64,000 nucleotides of DNA from an uncultured Clostridia bacterium (GCA_947632025.1 CANRNN010000008.1:62001-126000), one strand, 5' to 3'. Shown: positions 40,908-50,264, counted from the first letter of the stretch. The notes: generated by a model from the sequence alone, not told the origin. Numbers and translations are program-made.

Positions 40908-41041
40908 TGGAATAAATAAGGAGCGGGCTTAATTTTGTTTGTCTTTTTTGCTGCACATCATTCTCTTGCCATTGGTAAAAGTGAACGGTCCGTCCCGGAA
41001 TTTCAGGGGGTAGATTTGTGCAATATTTTATCGGGAAAATG

Positions 41042-41070
41042 TTGACATTTTCGTTTTTGTATGATATAAT
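41042..41070 (+). promoter_or_regulatory. SigA-type promoter
   Basis: TTGACA(41042-41047)-17 bp-TATAAT(41065-41070). Confidence 0.85.
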
Positions 41071-41092
41071 ATAAGTGGAGGTTGACACGGTT

Positions 41093-41533
41093 ATGAAGAA
41101 TCAAATTTTAAAAAGGTGTCTGTCTGTTTTAGCGGCTCTTATCGTAACTGTTGGAGGCGTAACAGTATATGCTAGTGTTTTGCCGGATTATGAAAACAAG
41201 TTTTTCACCGGAAAACTACAAAACACATCGACAGTTTATATGATTGCGGAAAGCAGAGATCTCCAACTTCACAACCTGTATTATCCCACAGGTGCAATGT
41301 CTAATATTTTCGTTACCGGGCATAATCCAGAAACGTTCATATTTGGTGTTGGTACAAATGGTCTGGTTGCAACATTTGCAAGTGGCAGTTGCAACCAGAC
41401 TATGCTCGACGGAACTGTTGTTCGGGTCTTTAATCAGCCTGTGATCATATCAGATACCGAGGTCACAGTCACGGGTATCTTTTCTAAAAAGTATACTGTA
41501 AGCTTCAACAACAGAGATTATGAAAGCGTTTGA
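41093..41533 (+). CDS. Small secreted protein
   Basis: MKNQILKRCLSVLAALIVTVGGVTVYAS signal peptide. Confidence 0.7.
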   Translation: MKNQILKRCLSVLAALIVTVGGVTVYASVLPDYENKFFTGKLQNTSTVYMIAESRDLQLHNLYYPTGAMSNIFVTGHNPETFIFGVGTNGLVATFASGSCNQTMLDGTVVRVFNQPVIISDTEVTVTGIFSKKYTVSFNNRDYESV

Positions 41534-41552
41534 CCGCAGAGGAGGGATCGCT

Positions 41553-42077
41553 ATGAAATTTAAAAGTATTGTAAAATCTGCCTTAGTCGGGGCTGTGTGC
41601 CTTGTAATGGCAGGCTGCGCTGCAGCAAGTGCGGATTTTGTGCCGTACAAAGAGATTGACGAAACAATTGTAAAGGACGGCTATTACACCACAGATGTCG
41701 ATGAAAGCTATATCCACGTTGAAAATGGCACAATAGAGCTTTGCAATTTCTCCGAAGAAAACGAGCTTGAAGCTATCGAGGGATATTGGAATGAGTATCT
41801 TGAGGGGCTTTCAGATGAGGAAAAGGAGCTTCGTTTGGGCGACCATGACGGCTATGTTGCAAACAGCTTGGAGGGCGCAAAGGAAACCTATGCAAAGCAG
41901 GAATATACGCCTATGACGTTTTATGTTAATGCCTATTTGACGGTTCGTATGCTGCTTTTAGACGCGTTTGACCCCGAAGGCGAAACCGGCTCATATCATG
42001 GGTATTTGGTGAACGATGATGGGTGCATTTATTTGAATCCTGAAAAGCTTTACAGCTTTGCCGGCGAAGAAATTTAA
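41553..42077 (+). CDS. Putative lipoprotein
   Basis: MKFKSIVKSALVGAVCLVMAGCAAAS lipobox; GAGGAGGG RBS. Confidence 0.78.
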   Translation: MKFKSIVKSALVGAVCLVMAGCAAASADFVPYKEIDETIVKDGYYTTDVDESYIHVENGTIELCNFSEENELEAIEGYWNEYLEGLSDEEKELRLGDHDGYVANSLEGAKETYAKQEYTPMTFYVNAYLTVRMLLLDAFDPEGETGSYHGYLVNDDGCIYLNPEKLYSFAGEEI

Positions 42078-42081
42078 AGGT

Positions 42082-42108
42082 AAGGGGGCAGGAAACTGCC
42101 CCTTTTTT
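42082..42108 (+). terminator. Intrinsic terminator
   Basis: AAGGGGGCAggaaacTGCCCCTTTTTT. Confidence 0.85.
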
Positions 42109-42148
42109 GTTGGGAATTGCAGTGAGTTGTAATTTTTTTAAAACCCCC

Positions 42149-42177
42149 TTGACAAGTTGTTTGAATTGTGATATAAT
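42149..42177 (+). promoter_or_regulatory. SigA-type promoter of the tRNA gene
   Basis: TTGACA(42149-42154)-17 bp-TATAAT(42172-42177). Confidence 0.85.
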
Positions 42178-42235
42178 AATGATGTTGGAGTTTAGGCGGC
42201 TGTTTGCAAAAGTGAATGGTTAGCGGCTCCGATAT

Positions 42236-42311
42236 GGGGGTATAGCTCAGTTGGGAGAGCGCTTGCTTCGCATGTAAGAGGTCAGGGGTTCGAATCCCCT
42301 TATCTCCACCA
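42236..42311 (+). tRNA. tRNA-Ala(CGC), CCA encoded
   Basis: Full cloverleaf; anticodon loop TTCGCAT; G3:U70 alanine identity pair; 3' ACCA. Confidence 0.95.
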
Positions 42312-42334
42312 GCCGGTGTGACCGGCAGCAAGTT

Positions 42335-42365
42335 CGTCTCGCAGGTTGCTGCGGGACGTTTTGTT
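42335..42365 (+). terminator. Intrinsic terminator after tRNA
   Basis: CGTCTCGCAGgttgCTGCGGGACG followed by TTTTGTTTT. Confidence 0.75.
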
Positions 42366-42531
42366 TTCGCTCGACTTTGAGGAAATTCTTTTTTATAAAG
42401 TTTAGTAGCAGGACAATGCTCTGCACCGAAGCGTGTCGGTGAATCTTAGAGATTGAAGCTAAATGTTGTCACGAGTACACAATTTGCTTTGTATGACCGA
42501 GTCGGTCGACTTCGCAAGGAGGGAGAAAGCT

Positions 42532-43065
42532 ATGGTAGACAGTGTAGGCTTTGAGTCATATTACAATGTTGTGCCGAATTCCGTCAATGGCAAAATTAAG
42601 GAAAATTATTTAGGCTTTCAGGACTTGCTCACTGAAAAGACAGGTTCAGGAAAAACGACATTGCACGGATTTGTCGGAGATGGACAATGTTTGGCATTTA
42701 ACGGAATATCTGCGGAAGCTATGGAACATATCTTGAAGGCAATAATGTCCCTTGGCGACGGCACAAAGAACATTTGGGAAATAGTCCTGCAGCTCGAAAA
42801 AAAGGTTGACATAAAGGTCCTGAAAGAAATCATTGCTATGGCTTTTGATGACTCTGCAGCAGAAAACAGCATTGCAGCTCTGCTTGTGAGATATTGGAAG
42901 AAAAAAGAACTGTTGGGTGATAATATATCGGAAGTCAACGTTGATGTTTCGGCTTACTCCAATCAGGATCATATTAACAACAAAGCCGTTTCAGAGTTGG
43001 AGGCACTGATTCGCAAGAAAGAAGAGCGAAAGTCTGTTTCGACGATTATTAGAACATCGAATTAA
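42532..43065 (+). CDS. Hypothetical protein, possible PqqD-like fold
   Basis: AAGGAGGG RBS then ATG at 42532; GDGTKNIWEIVLQLEKK...ALLVRYWKKKELL resembles PqqD-like winged helix (weak). Confidence 0.5.
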   Translation: MVDSVGFESYYNVVPNSVNGKIKENYLGFQDLLTEKTGSGKTTLHGFVGDGQCLAFNGISAEAMEHILKAIMSLGDGTKNIWEIVLQLEKKVDIKVLKEIIAMAFDDSAAENSIAALLVRYWKKKELLGDNISEVNVDVSAYSNQDHINNKAVSELEALIRKKEERKSVSTIIRTSN

Positions 43066-43121
43066 ATGTGTATGAGAAAACTCTGCACATATAATGACTA
43101 ATAACCATACCTATAAATTTT

Positions 43122-43153
43122 AACCTCACCCCCGCGATCGCGGGGGTGAGGTT
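43122..43153. terminator. 32-bp perfect palindrome, bidirectional terminator
   Basis: AACCTCACCCCCGCGATCGCGGGGGTGAGGTT followed by TTT. Confidence 0.85.
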
Positions 43154-43235
43154 TTTCTTATAAAAGTTACTTATTTGTTATGCAATCTTGCATTTTCAAA
43201 CATATTGTTTCGGAAAACAGGTTCTCTGAAATATT

Positions 43236-43421
43236 TCAGCCGCGCTTTGAAATATACCATCTCAGCACGCACGCTCCTCCTATCACAAACGCAATTCCTA
43301 TAAGCAGCAGCACCAAAACCTTTAAGATTCCCATATAAAACGCCATAAATATCCCAAGCCCAAGGCAGACTGCTCCAACCGCAAAAAGCGTGATTATAAA
43401 GCCGGGCCAACTTTTGTGCAT
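43236..43421 (-). CDS. Small two-TM membrane protein
   Basis: 61 aa hydrophobic. Confidence 0.5.
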   Translation of the reverse strand: MHKSWPGFIITLFAVGAVCLGLGIFMAFYMGILKVLVLLLIGIAFVIGGACVLRWYISKRG

Positions 43422-43435
43422 TGCTTAAACTCCCC

Positions 43436-46075
43436 TCAAAGAAATTGCTTCATCACCTGATACAGCTTTTCTATCTGGAACGGTTTTGCGAGATGGTCGT
43501 TCATACCCGCGTCTATAGCCGCGATTTTGTCCTCTTCAAACGCATTTGCCGTCATTGCCACAATGGGAATATTCGCTAAAACGGGGTCGTCTAATTTGCG
43601 TATTTCACGTGTAGCTTGATAGCCGTCCATAATCGGCATCATTATATCCATAAGCACAAGGTCGATATCGCCCTTGCTGTTTTTCACAGCGTCAACAGCC
43701 TCCTGTCCGTTTACCGCAGTTTCAACTATCAGTCCCGCTTCCTCAAGTATAGCGACTGCTATTTCACGGTTAAGCTCCACATCATCAACAAGCAGTACTT
43801 TTTTACCCGCGAACTGTTCTGGAACAATGTCTTGATTTTGCTGCTCCGTAGCGTTATTATTCGCGTTCTGCAAAACATTGTAAAGCTCGGACATAAACAG
43901 TGGTTTCGCGCAGAATGCCGTGACTCCTGCCTCTCTTGCTTCCGATTCAATATCCGTCCAGTCATAAGCGGTCAGAATGATTATAGTAGCGGTTTCGCCT
44001 ACCTCCTGACGTATTCTCCGAACGACCTCAATGCCGTTCATATCCGGCATAAGCCAGTCGATTATGTACACCTGAAACGGATCGTTCTGCTCTGCCGCAT
44101 ATTTTGCACGATAGACCGCTTCTTTGCCCGATGTTGTCCATTCCGGCTTCAAGCCGATTATGCGCAGCATTTTTTCTACGCTTGTGCAGCTGTCCATATT
44201 ATCGTCGGCTATCAGCGCACGGAAGCCCTCAAGGCTCTTGATGACCGTGACTTTATGCTCGTTTCCGCTTATTCCGAATCTGACCGATACTGTAAATTCC
44301 GAACTCTCTCCGAGCTTGCTTTTTACGTCGATAGTACCGTTCATCATATCGACGATGTTTTTGGTTATCGCCATTCCGAGTCCCGTTCCCTGAATGCCGC
44401 TGACAGTCGAATTTTCCTCTCTGGTAAACGGCTCGAAAATTTTCCCGATGAACTCTTCGCTCATACCGATACCCGTGTCACGCACTATAAACTGATAGTC
44501 GGCATATCCTTCGGGAGCGTTCGGCTTTTCGACTACGCGGAGAGCTACAGTGCCGCCGGGGTGCGTGAATTTCATAGCGTTCGACATTATATTTATCAGT
44601 ATCTGGTTCAGGCGCAGCTTGTCGCAGACTATATCCTCGTGTTCGACATCAACTGTATCAATATAGAAATTCAGACGTTTTGCCTTAATATCGGACTGGA
44701 GAATGTTTCTCAGGTCGTGCAGTATCGTCGAAAGAGAACATTCCTTCTCCTCAATTTTGACCTTGCCGCTTTCGATACGGCTCATATCGAGGACGTCGTT
44801 GATAAGCGAGAGCAAATGCTCGCTTGACACCATAATTTTCGAGAGATAATTCTTTACGGATTCTTTATCGTCAATATGCGTCGCGGCAAGGGACGTAAAT
44901 CCTATAATAGCGTTCATAGGCGTGCGTATATCGTGGGACATATTGTTTAAGAACGCTGTTTTGGCGTGATTTGCCCGCTGCGATACAAGATACGCTTCTT
45001 CTGCCTCGTGCTTTGCCTGTTCAAGCTGTTTGTTCAGTTCCTGAAGCTTTTTTCCCGCGATGTGTTCCGCTTTCAGCAGTCCTCTTGTGTGCAGTGCTTT
45101 TGACATACACAGCATAATGATTATTGCAGCGACAAGGAAAAATATCGCTGTCACGACAGCTGTCCTGAGCGCGGAATTTACGACTGAAACCGTTCCCTTC
45201 GCCACCTCCTGCGCGGGATTGATATACATAACTACCCAGTCATTATCCTGAATTTTACGCATTGCGTAGAAGCAGTCCACGCCCTCTATTTTGATATGGG
45301 AAAGCACCTGACCTTCTGTTTCCAGTTTATTCAGCTGTTCGCTGAAATCAATATTTTCTGCCTCTCCCGCTTTTTGCATAACTTTGAAAACATTATACCC
45401 CGGCACGAGATTTTTATATTTTGTTTCATCGACATACAGCTTCGAGCCGTCGCTGCTTAAGATATATGTACTGTTATTGCCGTTGTATGTGGGGCTTCTG
45501 AATATAGAGCCAATTGTTTCCATACCTATGCTTATTCCCGCGAAACACATATCTTTTCCCGCATCAGGAATCTTTACGGGCTGCTCCAGCTTGTAAACAA
45601 AGACAATATCGTTTTCGACATTCATGGTGTTATATTTGATAAAGCTCACGCGTTCCGCACAATTCGCCAAAGGATCAATGTCGCTTATGATCCCCTCATC
45701 TCCGCGCGGCGTATACATTCTTCCGTCCTCGTCGAGTATGATCGGGATCGCTTCATCTTCTTTGTAATGTCCGGTTTCGTTTTCCTTATTCAAAAATGCC
45801 GTTAATTCCGCAGCGGTACGCGGCTGGCTGTCATTCAGACGCCTTTTGACCTCTGTTGCTTCATTCCAGTATTGTGAAATTTTCCACTCCGTACCGGTGA
45901 AGACCTGCGTGGTGATCTCGGAAAGCTGATTTATTCTCTCCGTATACACCGTGTTGTTCAGAGATAGACGCAGTTGTCTGATGATAAAGAAGCCGCAGAC
46001 CGTCGCGACTATAGTCGCCGCGGCAGCGATAAGAAATATTTTGAGATATTTTTGTTCTATATGGATCTTTTTCAT
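43436..46075 (-). CDS. Hybrid sensor histidine kinase: extracellular sensor (Cache-like)-HisKA-HATPase-REC-REC
   Basis: MSHDIRTPMNAIIGF; GTGLGMAI; two receiver domains (VYIIDWLMPDMNG; VLMDIMMPIMDGYQ). Confidence 0.93.
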   Translation of the reverse strand: MKKIHIEQKYLKIFLIAAAATIVATVCGFFIIRQLRLSLNNTVYTERINQLSEITTQVFTGTEWKISQYWNEATEVKRRLNDSQPRTAAELTAFLNKENETGHYKEDEAIPIILDEDGRMYTPRGDEGIISDIDPLANCAERVSFIKYNTMNVENDIVFVYKLEQPVKIPDAGKDMCFAGISIGMETIGSIFRSPTYNGNNSTYILSSDGSKLYVDETKYKNLVPGYNVFKVMQKAGEAENIDFSEQLNKLETEGQVLSHIKIEGVDCFYAMRKIQDNDWVVMYINPAQEVAKGTVSVVNSALRTAVVTAIFFLVAAIIIMLCMSKALHTRGLLKAEHIAGKKLQELNKQLEQAKHEAEEAYLVSQRANHAKTAFLNNMSHDIRTPMNAIIGFTSLAATHIDDKESVKNYLSKIMVSSEHLLSLINDVLDMSRIESGKVKIEEKECSLSTILHDLRNILQSDIKAKRLNFYIDTVDVEHEDIVCDKLRLNQILINIMSNAMKFTHPGGTVALRVVEKPNAPEGYADYQFIVRDTGIGMSEEFIGKIFEPFTREENSTVSGIQGTGLGMAITKNIVDMMNGTIDVKSKLGESSEFTVSVRFGISGNEHKVTVIKSLEGFRALIADDNMDSCTSVEKMLRIIGLKPEWTTSGKEAVYRAKYAAEQNDPFQVYIIDWLMPDMNGIEVVRRIRQEVGETATIIILTAYDWTDIESEAREAGVTAFCAKPLFMSELYNVLQNANNNATEQQNQDIVPEQFAGKKVLLVDDVELNREIAVAILEEAGLIVETAVNGQEAVDAVKNSKGDIDLVLMDIMMPIMDGYQATREIRKLDDPVLANIPIVAMTANAFEEDKIAAIDAGMNDHLAKPFQIEKLYQVMKQFL

Positions 46076-46084
46076 CTTACTAAT

Positions 46085-47860
46085 TTAATTCCAGTTCAAT
46101 AATTCTTCCGACATAGCCGGATTTCCGTTGTTGTCAAAGAAATCCTTAAACGCTCCAAGCCCTTGTATACCGCTGTCCTGAATGTTCCCCGCCGTACTCA
46201 GTTCTTCATCCGCGCCGCACACCATAACGGTGTATTCTGTGTCGTCCGACAATTCTTTTCCGCCCTTTACGAAAAGTTCGTAGGGGAACGTCGCGGACTT
46301 GCCGTTTTTCTCGATAGTATAGCCCTTTTGAGCGAATTCTTTTATCTGCTTTCCGGTAAGAGTAACGGTTTTAATGTTGCCGTTCCAGCCTGTGGGAATT
46401 ATGGACACGATCCTCTCATCGGTCAAGGGAAGCGGCATAATATATCCGCTTATGCCGTCGCCGTTTTGAATAGCGCAGTTGTCCACAGCCATGTTCAGCG
46501 AAACAAGCGCACAGTCTGCGCCGACAGCCTCTCCGAATACCTTGCCGACAAGCTGTGCTGTTTCTTTCTGGTCATACTTTCTGTCAACCTCGGAATATAC
46601 GGTCGCTCCGTTTGCAAGCCAGTCCCGACATAGTTTATCCATTCTGTCAAGGACCTCGTCTTTAGTATATTCCCCGTTAAGATAGTCAAGAACGTCTTCT
46701 CCGACTTTTGCGAGAATGCCCTCCCAGCCCGTGTAGAGCAGCGGAGCAGTGTGACCGTTTCGCATATCCTCTAAACAATCGGCATACGGGCTTTTGGGGT
46801 CTATTTCCCAGTCGCGCAGGGAGGAAATATATGTAGTGTTGGCAGTGTAAAAAGAGTTCTGCCCCTCTATGGTAGAAAGCACTTCCATAACATGAAGCGC
46901 GTCCTGTAGTTTCTGCTCGTTTCCTTTTTCGGTAAGTTTCTTGTTCAGACCGAAATTTTTCGACTGCACTGTAATGTACATATTTTTAGAGCCGTCGCGG
47001 GAGAGATACGGCATAGGCGCGTAAACATCACCCGAACCGTCCTCGTTTTGCGTCCAGTGGTCAACTCCGCCTATAGCAAATGCAGTGTTGCCCTCGTTGA
47101 ATACCTCGAAAGAGGTTTTGCCGTCAAGGGTATTGCTTCCCTGCAAGAATCCCAGATCGACCCATTCCTGCATATAATCCATTGCCTCACCGAAACCCTC
47201 GCGCGCGTCGGCTTTTCCGCTTAGGAAGTCCCTCTGCCACTGAACGCCGTTTATCGACGTCAAATCTATAGTATCGGCGAGATTGCAGACATACTGAAAC
47301 CCTTGCCCCGCATTAAAGGAATTAGTCACCGCAAGCCGAACGCCCGCTTTTTCAATTTCGGGAGCTAGCGCTTTCAGCTCCTCAAAGCTTTCGGGGACTT
47401 TCCAGCCGTGCTTTTCAAACAGCGTTTTATTGTACGCGCAGACATAAACGGAATACCTTGAGGGCAGCAGGTAAACGCTACCGTCAAGTTCCTGCTGTGA
47501 CAAAAGCATTGGGTCATAGTTGTCCGTAAAAGCGTAACTTGACAGTTCCATAAGGTTTGCTTTCATTTCGTCGGGATAATTCGTCCACGCATATGTGGTG
47601 TTGTAAATATCGGGCATATCGCCTGTTATCATCTGGTCGCAGGTAAAGCGCGACCAGTTTTTCCCGTTATACGGTATAAGTTCAAGCTGTATTTCGGGAT
47701 ATTTCTTAGCAACGAGTTCTTTAAGTAAATCAATATCCGACGAGTAGAGAATAGTTATCGGCTCGTGTTTGCCCTTAGAGTTTGCCCCCGAACCGCTGTT
47801 GCACCCGCACAGCAGAACAGCACAAAGTATTACACATAATACGCACTTAATATATTTCAT
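46085..47860 (-). CDS. Extracellular solute-binding lipoprotein with C-terminal 5'-nucleotidase_C-like domain
   Basis: Lipobox LLCGC; family-1 SBP-like body; C-term VDNCAIQNGDGISGYI...IIPTGWNGNIKTVTLTGKQIKEF. Confidence 0.75.
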   Translation of the reverse strand: MKYIKCVLCVILCAVLLCGCNSGSGANSKGKHEPITILYSSDIDLLKELVAKKYPEIQLELIPYNGKNWSRFTCDQMITGDMPDIYNTTYAWTNYPDEMKANLMELSSYAFTDNYDPMLLSQQELDGSVYLLPSRYSVYVCAYNKTLFEKHGWKVPESFEELKALAPEIEKAGVRLAVTNSFNAGQGFQYVCNLADTIDLTSINGVQWQRDFLSGKADAREGFGEAMDYMQEWVDLGFLQGSNTLDGKTSFEVFNEGNTAFAIGGVDHWTQNEDGSGDVYAPMPYLSRDGSKNMYITVQSKNFGLNKKLTEKGNEQKLQDALHVMEVLSTIEGQNSFYTANTTYISSLRDWEIDPKSPYADCLEDMRNGHTAPLLYTGWEGILAKVGEDVLDYLNGEYTKDEVLDRMDKLCRDWLANGATVYSEVDRKYDQKETAQLVGKVFGEAVGADCALVSLNMAVDNCAIQNGDGISGYIMPLPLTDERIVSIIPTGWNGNIKTVTLTGKQIKEFAQKGYTIEKNGKSATFPYELFVKGGKELSDDTEYTVMVCGADEELSTAGNIQDSGIQGLGAFKDFFDNNGNPAMSEELLNWN

Positions 47861-47881
47861 TTTTGTTATCTCCTTTTACTA

Positions 47882-48094
47882 TTAAGTTGAATATATTTTC
47901 ATTATATCACATCTCTCTCCCTTTGTCAAGCGGCTGCCGTTGCGGGCGGCGAATCGCCGCTGATAGTTCGCTTCGTAGGTGGACAAAAACTTGCAATAAT
48001 ATTGCGCGAGAGAAGCGTACCGCTGCGGGAAGTACGCTTCGCGCGTAAAAAGATCGCAGATTCTTTTTCCTACGCAAGCGATTTGGTCGTCCAT
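47882..48094 (-). CDS. Small hypothetical ORF (70 aa)
   Basis: AAGGAGGCAAAGCCTT-ATG; no family recognised. Confidence 0.4.
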   Translation of the reverse strand: MDDQIACVGKRICDLFTREAYFPQRYASLAQYYCKFLSTYEANYQRRFAARNGSRLTKGERCDIMKIYST

Positions 48095-48389
48095 AAGGCT
48101 TTGCCTCCTTGTGATTTATCTATTATAGTATAACTCAAAATCGCACAAAATTTAATCATCTTGGGGCGAAAAAACTTAAATTTCAATTGAAAACCTATTG
48201 ACAAATTAAACTAAAGATGATATGCGGCACTGACAGCACTCCCTTGGCTGAGGATTCCGAAGCTTCCGGAAATTCCGACAAGGATAACCCCGATACGGGA
48301 ATCAGCGGGTAGGCAATTTAGCAGGAATTCTTAAAACGGTAACTAAATGGTTTGAACGCTCCTTCGCGTCAACCGCCATGGCGGAGCAG

Positions 48390-48418
48390 TTGACTTTTAT
48401 GTCGGAATATGATATAAT
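48390..48418 (+). promoter_or_regulatory. SigA-type promoter
   Basis: TTGACT(48390-48395)-17 bp-TATAAT(48413-48418), preceded by palindrome CCGCCATGGCGG (48373-48384). Confidence 0.75.
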
Positions 48419-48497
48419 GTATTCAGACTGCAGATATCTCGGCAAGCAGGTATCAGAAGCTGCAAGAAACTTAATTTAAGAATGTAAGGAGAACATT

Positions 48498-49193
48498 ATG
48501 AAAAAATTCGACGGATATTATAAGAATGAACAATACAGTGTCGGCTGCACCGGAAGAGCAGTTTACATATTTGACAGCAAAAACAAGCAAATAGCCAAAT
48601 TTGAGGACTTTCGTCATGGGTATAACGCGGCATTTATGCCGAATGCGAATATAATCGCCGTGAAGTCCATAGAGGGCAGTCTGGGATTTTACGACCTTGA
48701 AAAGTTGTCGTTGATAAAGCTCTATACTATCACAAAAAGCGGCGCGCAGGACGAGGGCTTTGCGTTTTCGCCTGACGGGGAATTTTTCTACAACATTGAA
48801 AAGCCGATAACAAGCACTGACACCGAACTTGCGGTATACGAAACAAAGACGTTTTCAAAAATTGATACTTTGTTTGCGGACGACGAAAAAATGGTTTTGG
48901 ACAGCCTTGAATTTGATGCGGAAACGGGCGTTTGCTATGTACTCGGCTTTATGCGAAACGATGACGGGATTATCGACTACGGATTTGTGGCGGTTTTTGA
49001 CCGCGAAAATAAATCTATAACCGATATTCGTAAGCTTGATTACAAAACCTATGAATATCTTGAGGCTTATGAAAGCTGGGAACGTGACGGCTTTACCGAA
49101 AAGGGACTTGAAAGTAATTTTATCCTGAGCGAGCTTCCGGAAGTTAAAAAGACGAGCCTGAAAGAGGAGTTTGAAAAGCGTTCCTCGCAGTAA
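48498..49193 (+). CDS. WD40-like/beta-propeller-like hypothetical protein
   Basis: Repeated blade-like segments (YFDSKNKQIAKFEDFRHG; FYDLEKLSLIKLY; VYETKTFSKIDTLF). Confidence 0.55.
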   Translation: MKKFDGYYKNEQYSVGCTGRAVYIFDSKNKQIAKFEDFRHGYNAAFMPNANIIAVKSIEGSLGFYDLEKLSLIKLYTITKSGAQDEGFAFSPDGEFFYNIEKPITSTDTELAVYETKTFSKIDTLFADDEKMVLDSLEFDAETGVCYVLGFMRNDDGIIDYGFVAVFDRENKSITDIRKLDYKTYEYLEAYESWERDGFTEKGLESNFILSELPEVKKTSLKEEFEKRSSQ

Positions 49194-49223
49194 ATTCTGT
49201 GTTTTTAGCGGATAATGTTTTGA

Positions 49224-49252
49224 CCGCCCCTGAACGGGCGGGATTTTTTTGC
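49224..49252 (+). terminator. Intrinsic terminator
   Basis: CCGCCCctgaacGGGCGGGATTTTTTT. Confidence 0.75.
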
Positions 49253-49301
49253 AGCGCCTTTGAGCTGCCTAAAAATATTTCAAAAAAATTTTAAAAACCC
49301 C

Positions 49302-49330
49302 TTGACAAACTTAATACTTCGTGATATGAT
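49302..49330 (+). promoter_or_regulatory. SigA-type promoter of padR operon
   Basis: TTGACA(49302-49307)-17 bp-TATGAT(49325-49330). Confidence 0.82.
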
Positions 49331-49354
49331 ATATATAGTGAGAGGAGGTATATC

Positions 49355-49675
49355 GTGGACATACAGTTAAAACGGGGCCTGCTGGACGTTTGTGTGTTGG
49401 CGGCAATAAAAAACAACGAATCATATGGGTATCAGATAATAAAGGATATAAAGCCGTATATGGAAATGTCCGAATCAACCTTATATACGATACTTAAACG
49501 GTTGGAAAACGCGCAGATGCTGACTGTCAGGACAGCAGAGTACGGCGGCAGACTGAGAAAATATTACCGTATCACACAGTCAGGCTTAAATCGTATCGAG
49601 GAATTTAAGGACGACTGGAAAGAGATTCTTTCCATATACAGGTTTGTAACAAAGGAGGACGAGGAGAATGAATAA
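49355..49675 (+). CDS. PadR-family transcriptional regulator
   Basis: ESYGYQIIKDIKPYMEMSESTLYTILKRLE...GGRLRKYYRITQSG. Confidence 0.92.
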   Translation: MDIQLKRGLLDVCVLAAIKNNESYGYQIIKDIKPYMEMSESTLYTILKRLENAQMLTVRTAEYGGRLRKYYRITQSGLNRIEEFKDDWKEILSIYRFVTKEDEENE

Positions 49676-50264
49676 ACAGGAATTCCTTTCGCGGCTTAAG
49701 GATAAGCTGCCGGCGAATGAGGATACACAAGAGCGTCTGTCATTTTACAGCGAGATGATCGACGACCGACAAGAAGAGGGTATGTCGGAAGAGGAAGCCG
49801 TCGCGCAGATAGGCAGTGTAGAAAGCGTTCTGTCGCAGATACTGTCCGAGATCCCGCTGTCAAAGCTCGTGAAAGAAAGGGTAAAGCCCAAACGTGCGCT
49901 TAAAGCGTGGGAGATAGTTCTTATTGTATTGACGTCGCCCGTGTGGATCTCTCTTTTGATCGCGGCTTTTATAATAATGATCTCTGCTTATATTGTAATA
50001 TGGAGCCTGCTTATTTCTTTGTGGTCAATTGAGGTTATATTCACATTTGGTTCAGTTTATATAGCGGTTTACGCCGTTGTTTTCATCGCGCAAAGCCGCT
50101 TTTTGCAATGCACAGCTTATTTAGGAGCAAGCGCCGCGCTTGTCGGGATTTCAATACTTATGTTTTTCGTCTGCAAAGGCGCGTTCAAAGCGGCAATTAT
50201 GCTGACCAAAAAAGTCGCGGAAGGCACTAAACTTATATTTATCAGAAAGAAGGCTGCAAAATGA
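49668..50264 (+). CDS. DUF1700/HAAS-domain membrane protein
   Basis: MNKQEFLSRLKDKLP...DDRQEEGMSEEEAVAQIG. Confidence 0.88.
   Translation: MNKQEFLSRLKDKLPANEDTQERLSFYSEMIDDRQEEGMSEEEAVAQIGSVESVLSQILSEIPLSKLVKERVKPKRALKAWEIVLIVLTSPVWISLLIAAFIIMISAYIVIWSLLISLWSIEVIFTFGSVYIAVYAVVFIAQSRFLQCTAYLGASAALVGISILMFFVCKGAFKAAIMLTKKVAEGTKLIFIRKKAAK

Noticed and set aside
42074-42331. Minus-strand ORF MLPVTPAGGDKGIRTPDLLHAKQALSQLSYTP...
   Set aside because: Antisense translation of tRNA-Ala (classic GIRTPDLLHAKQALSQLSYTP annotation artefact).
47863-48048. Plus-strand ORF 61 aa upstream of the SBP gene
   Set aside because: Opposes a better-supported minus-strand ORF with RBS; no supporting signals.
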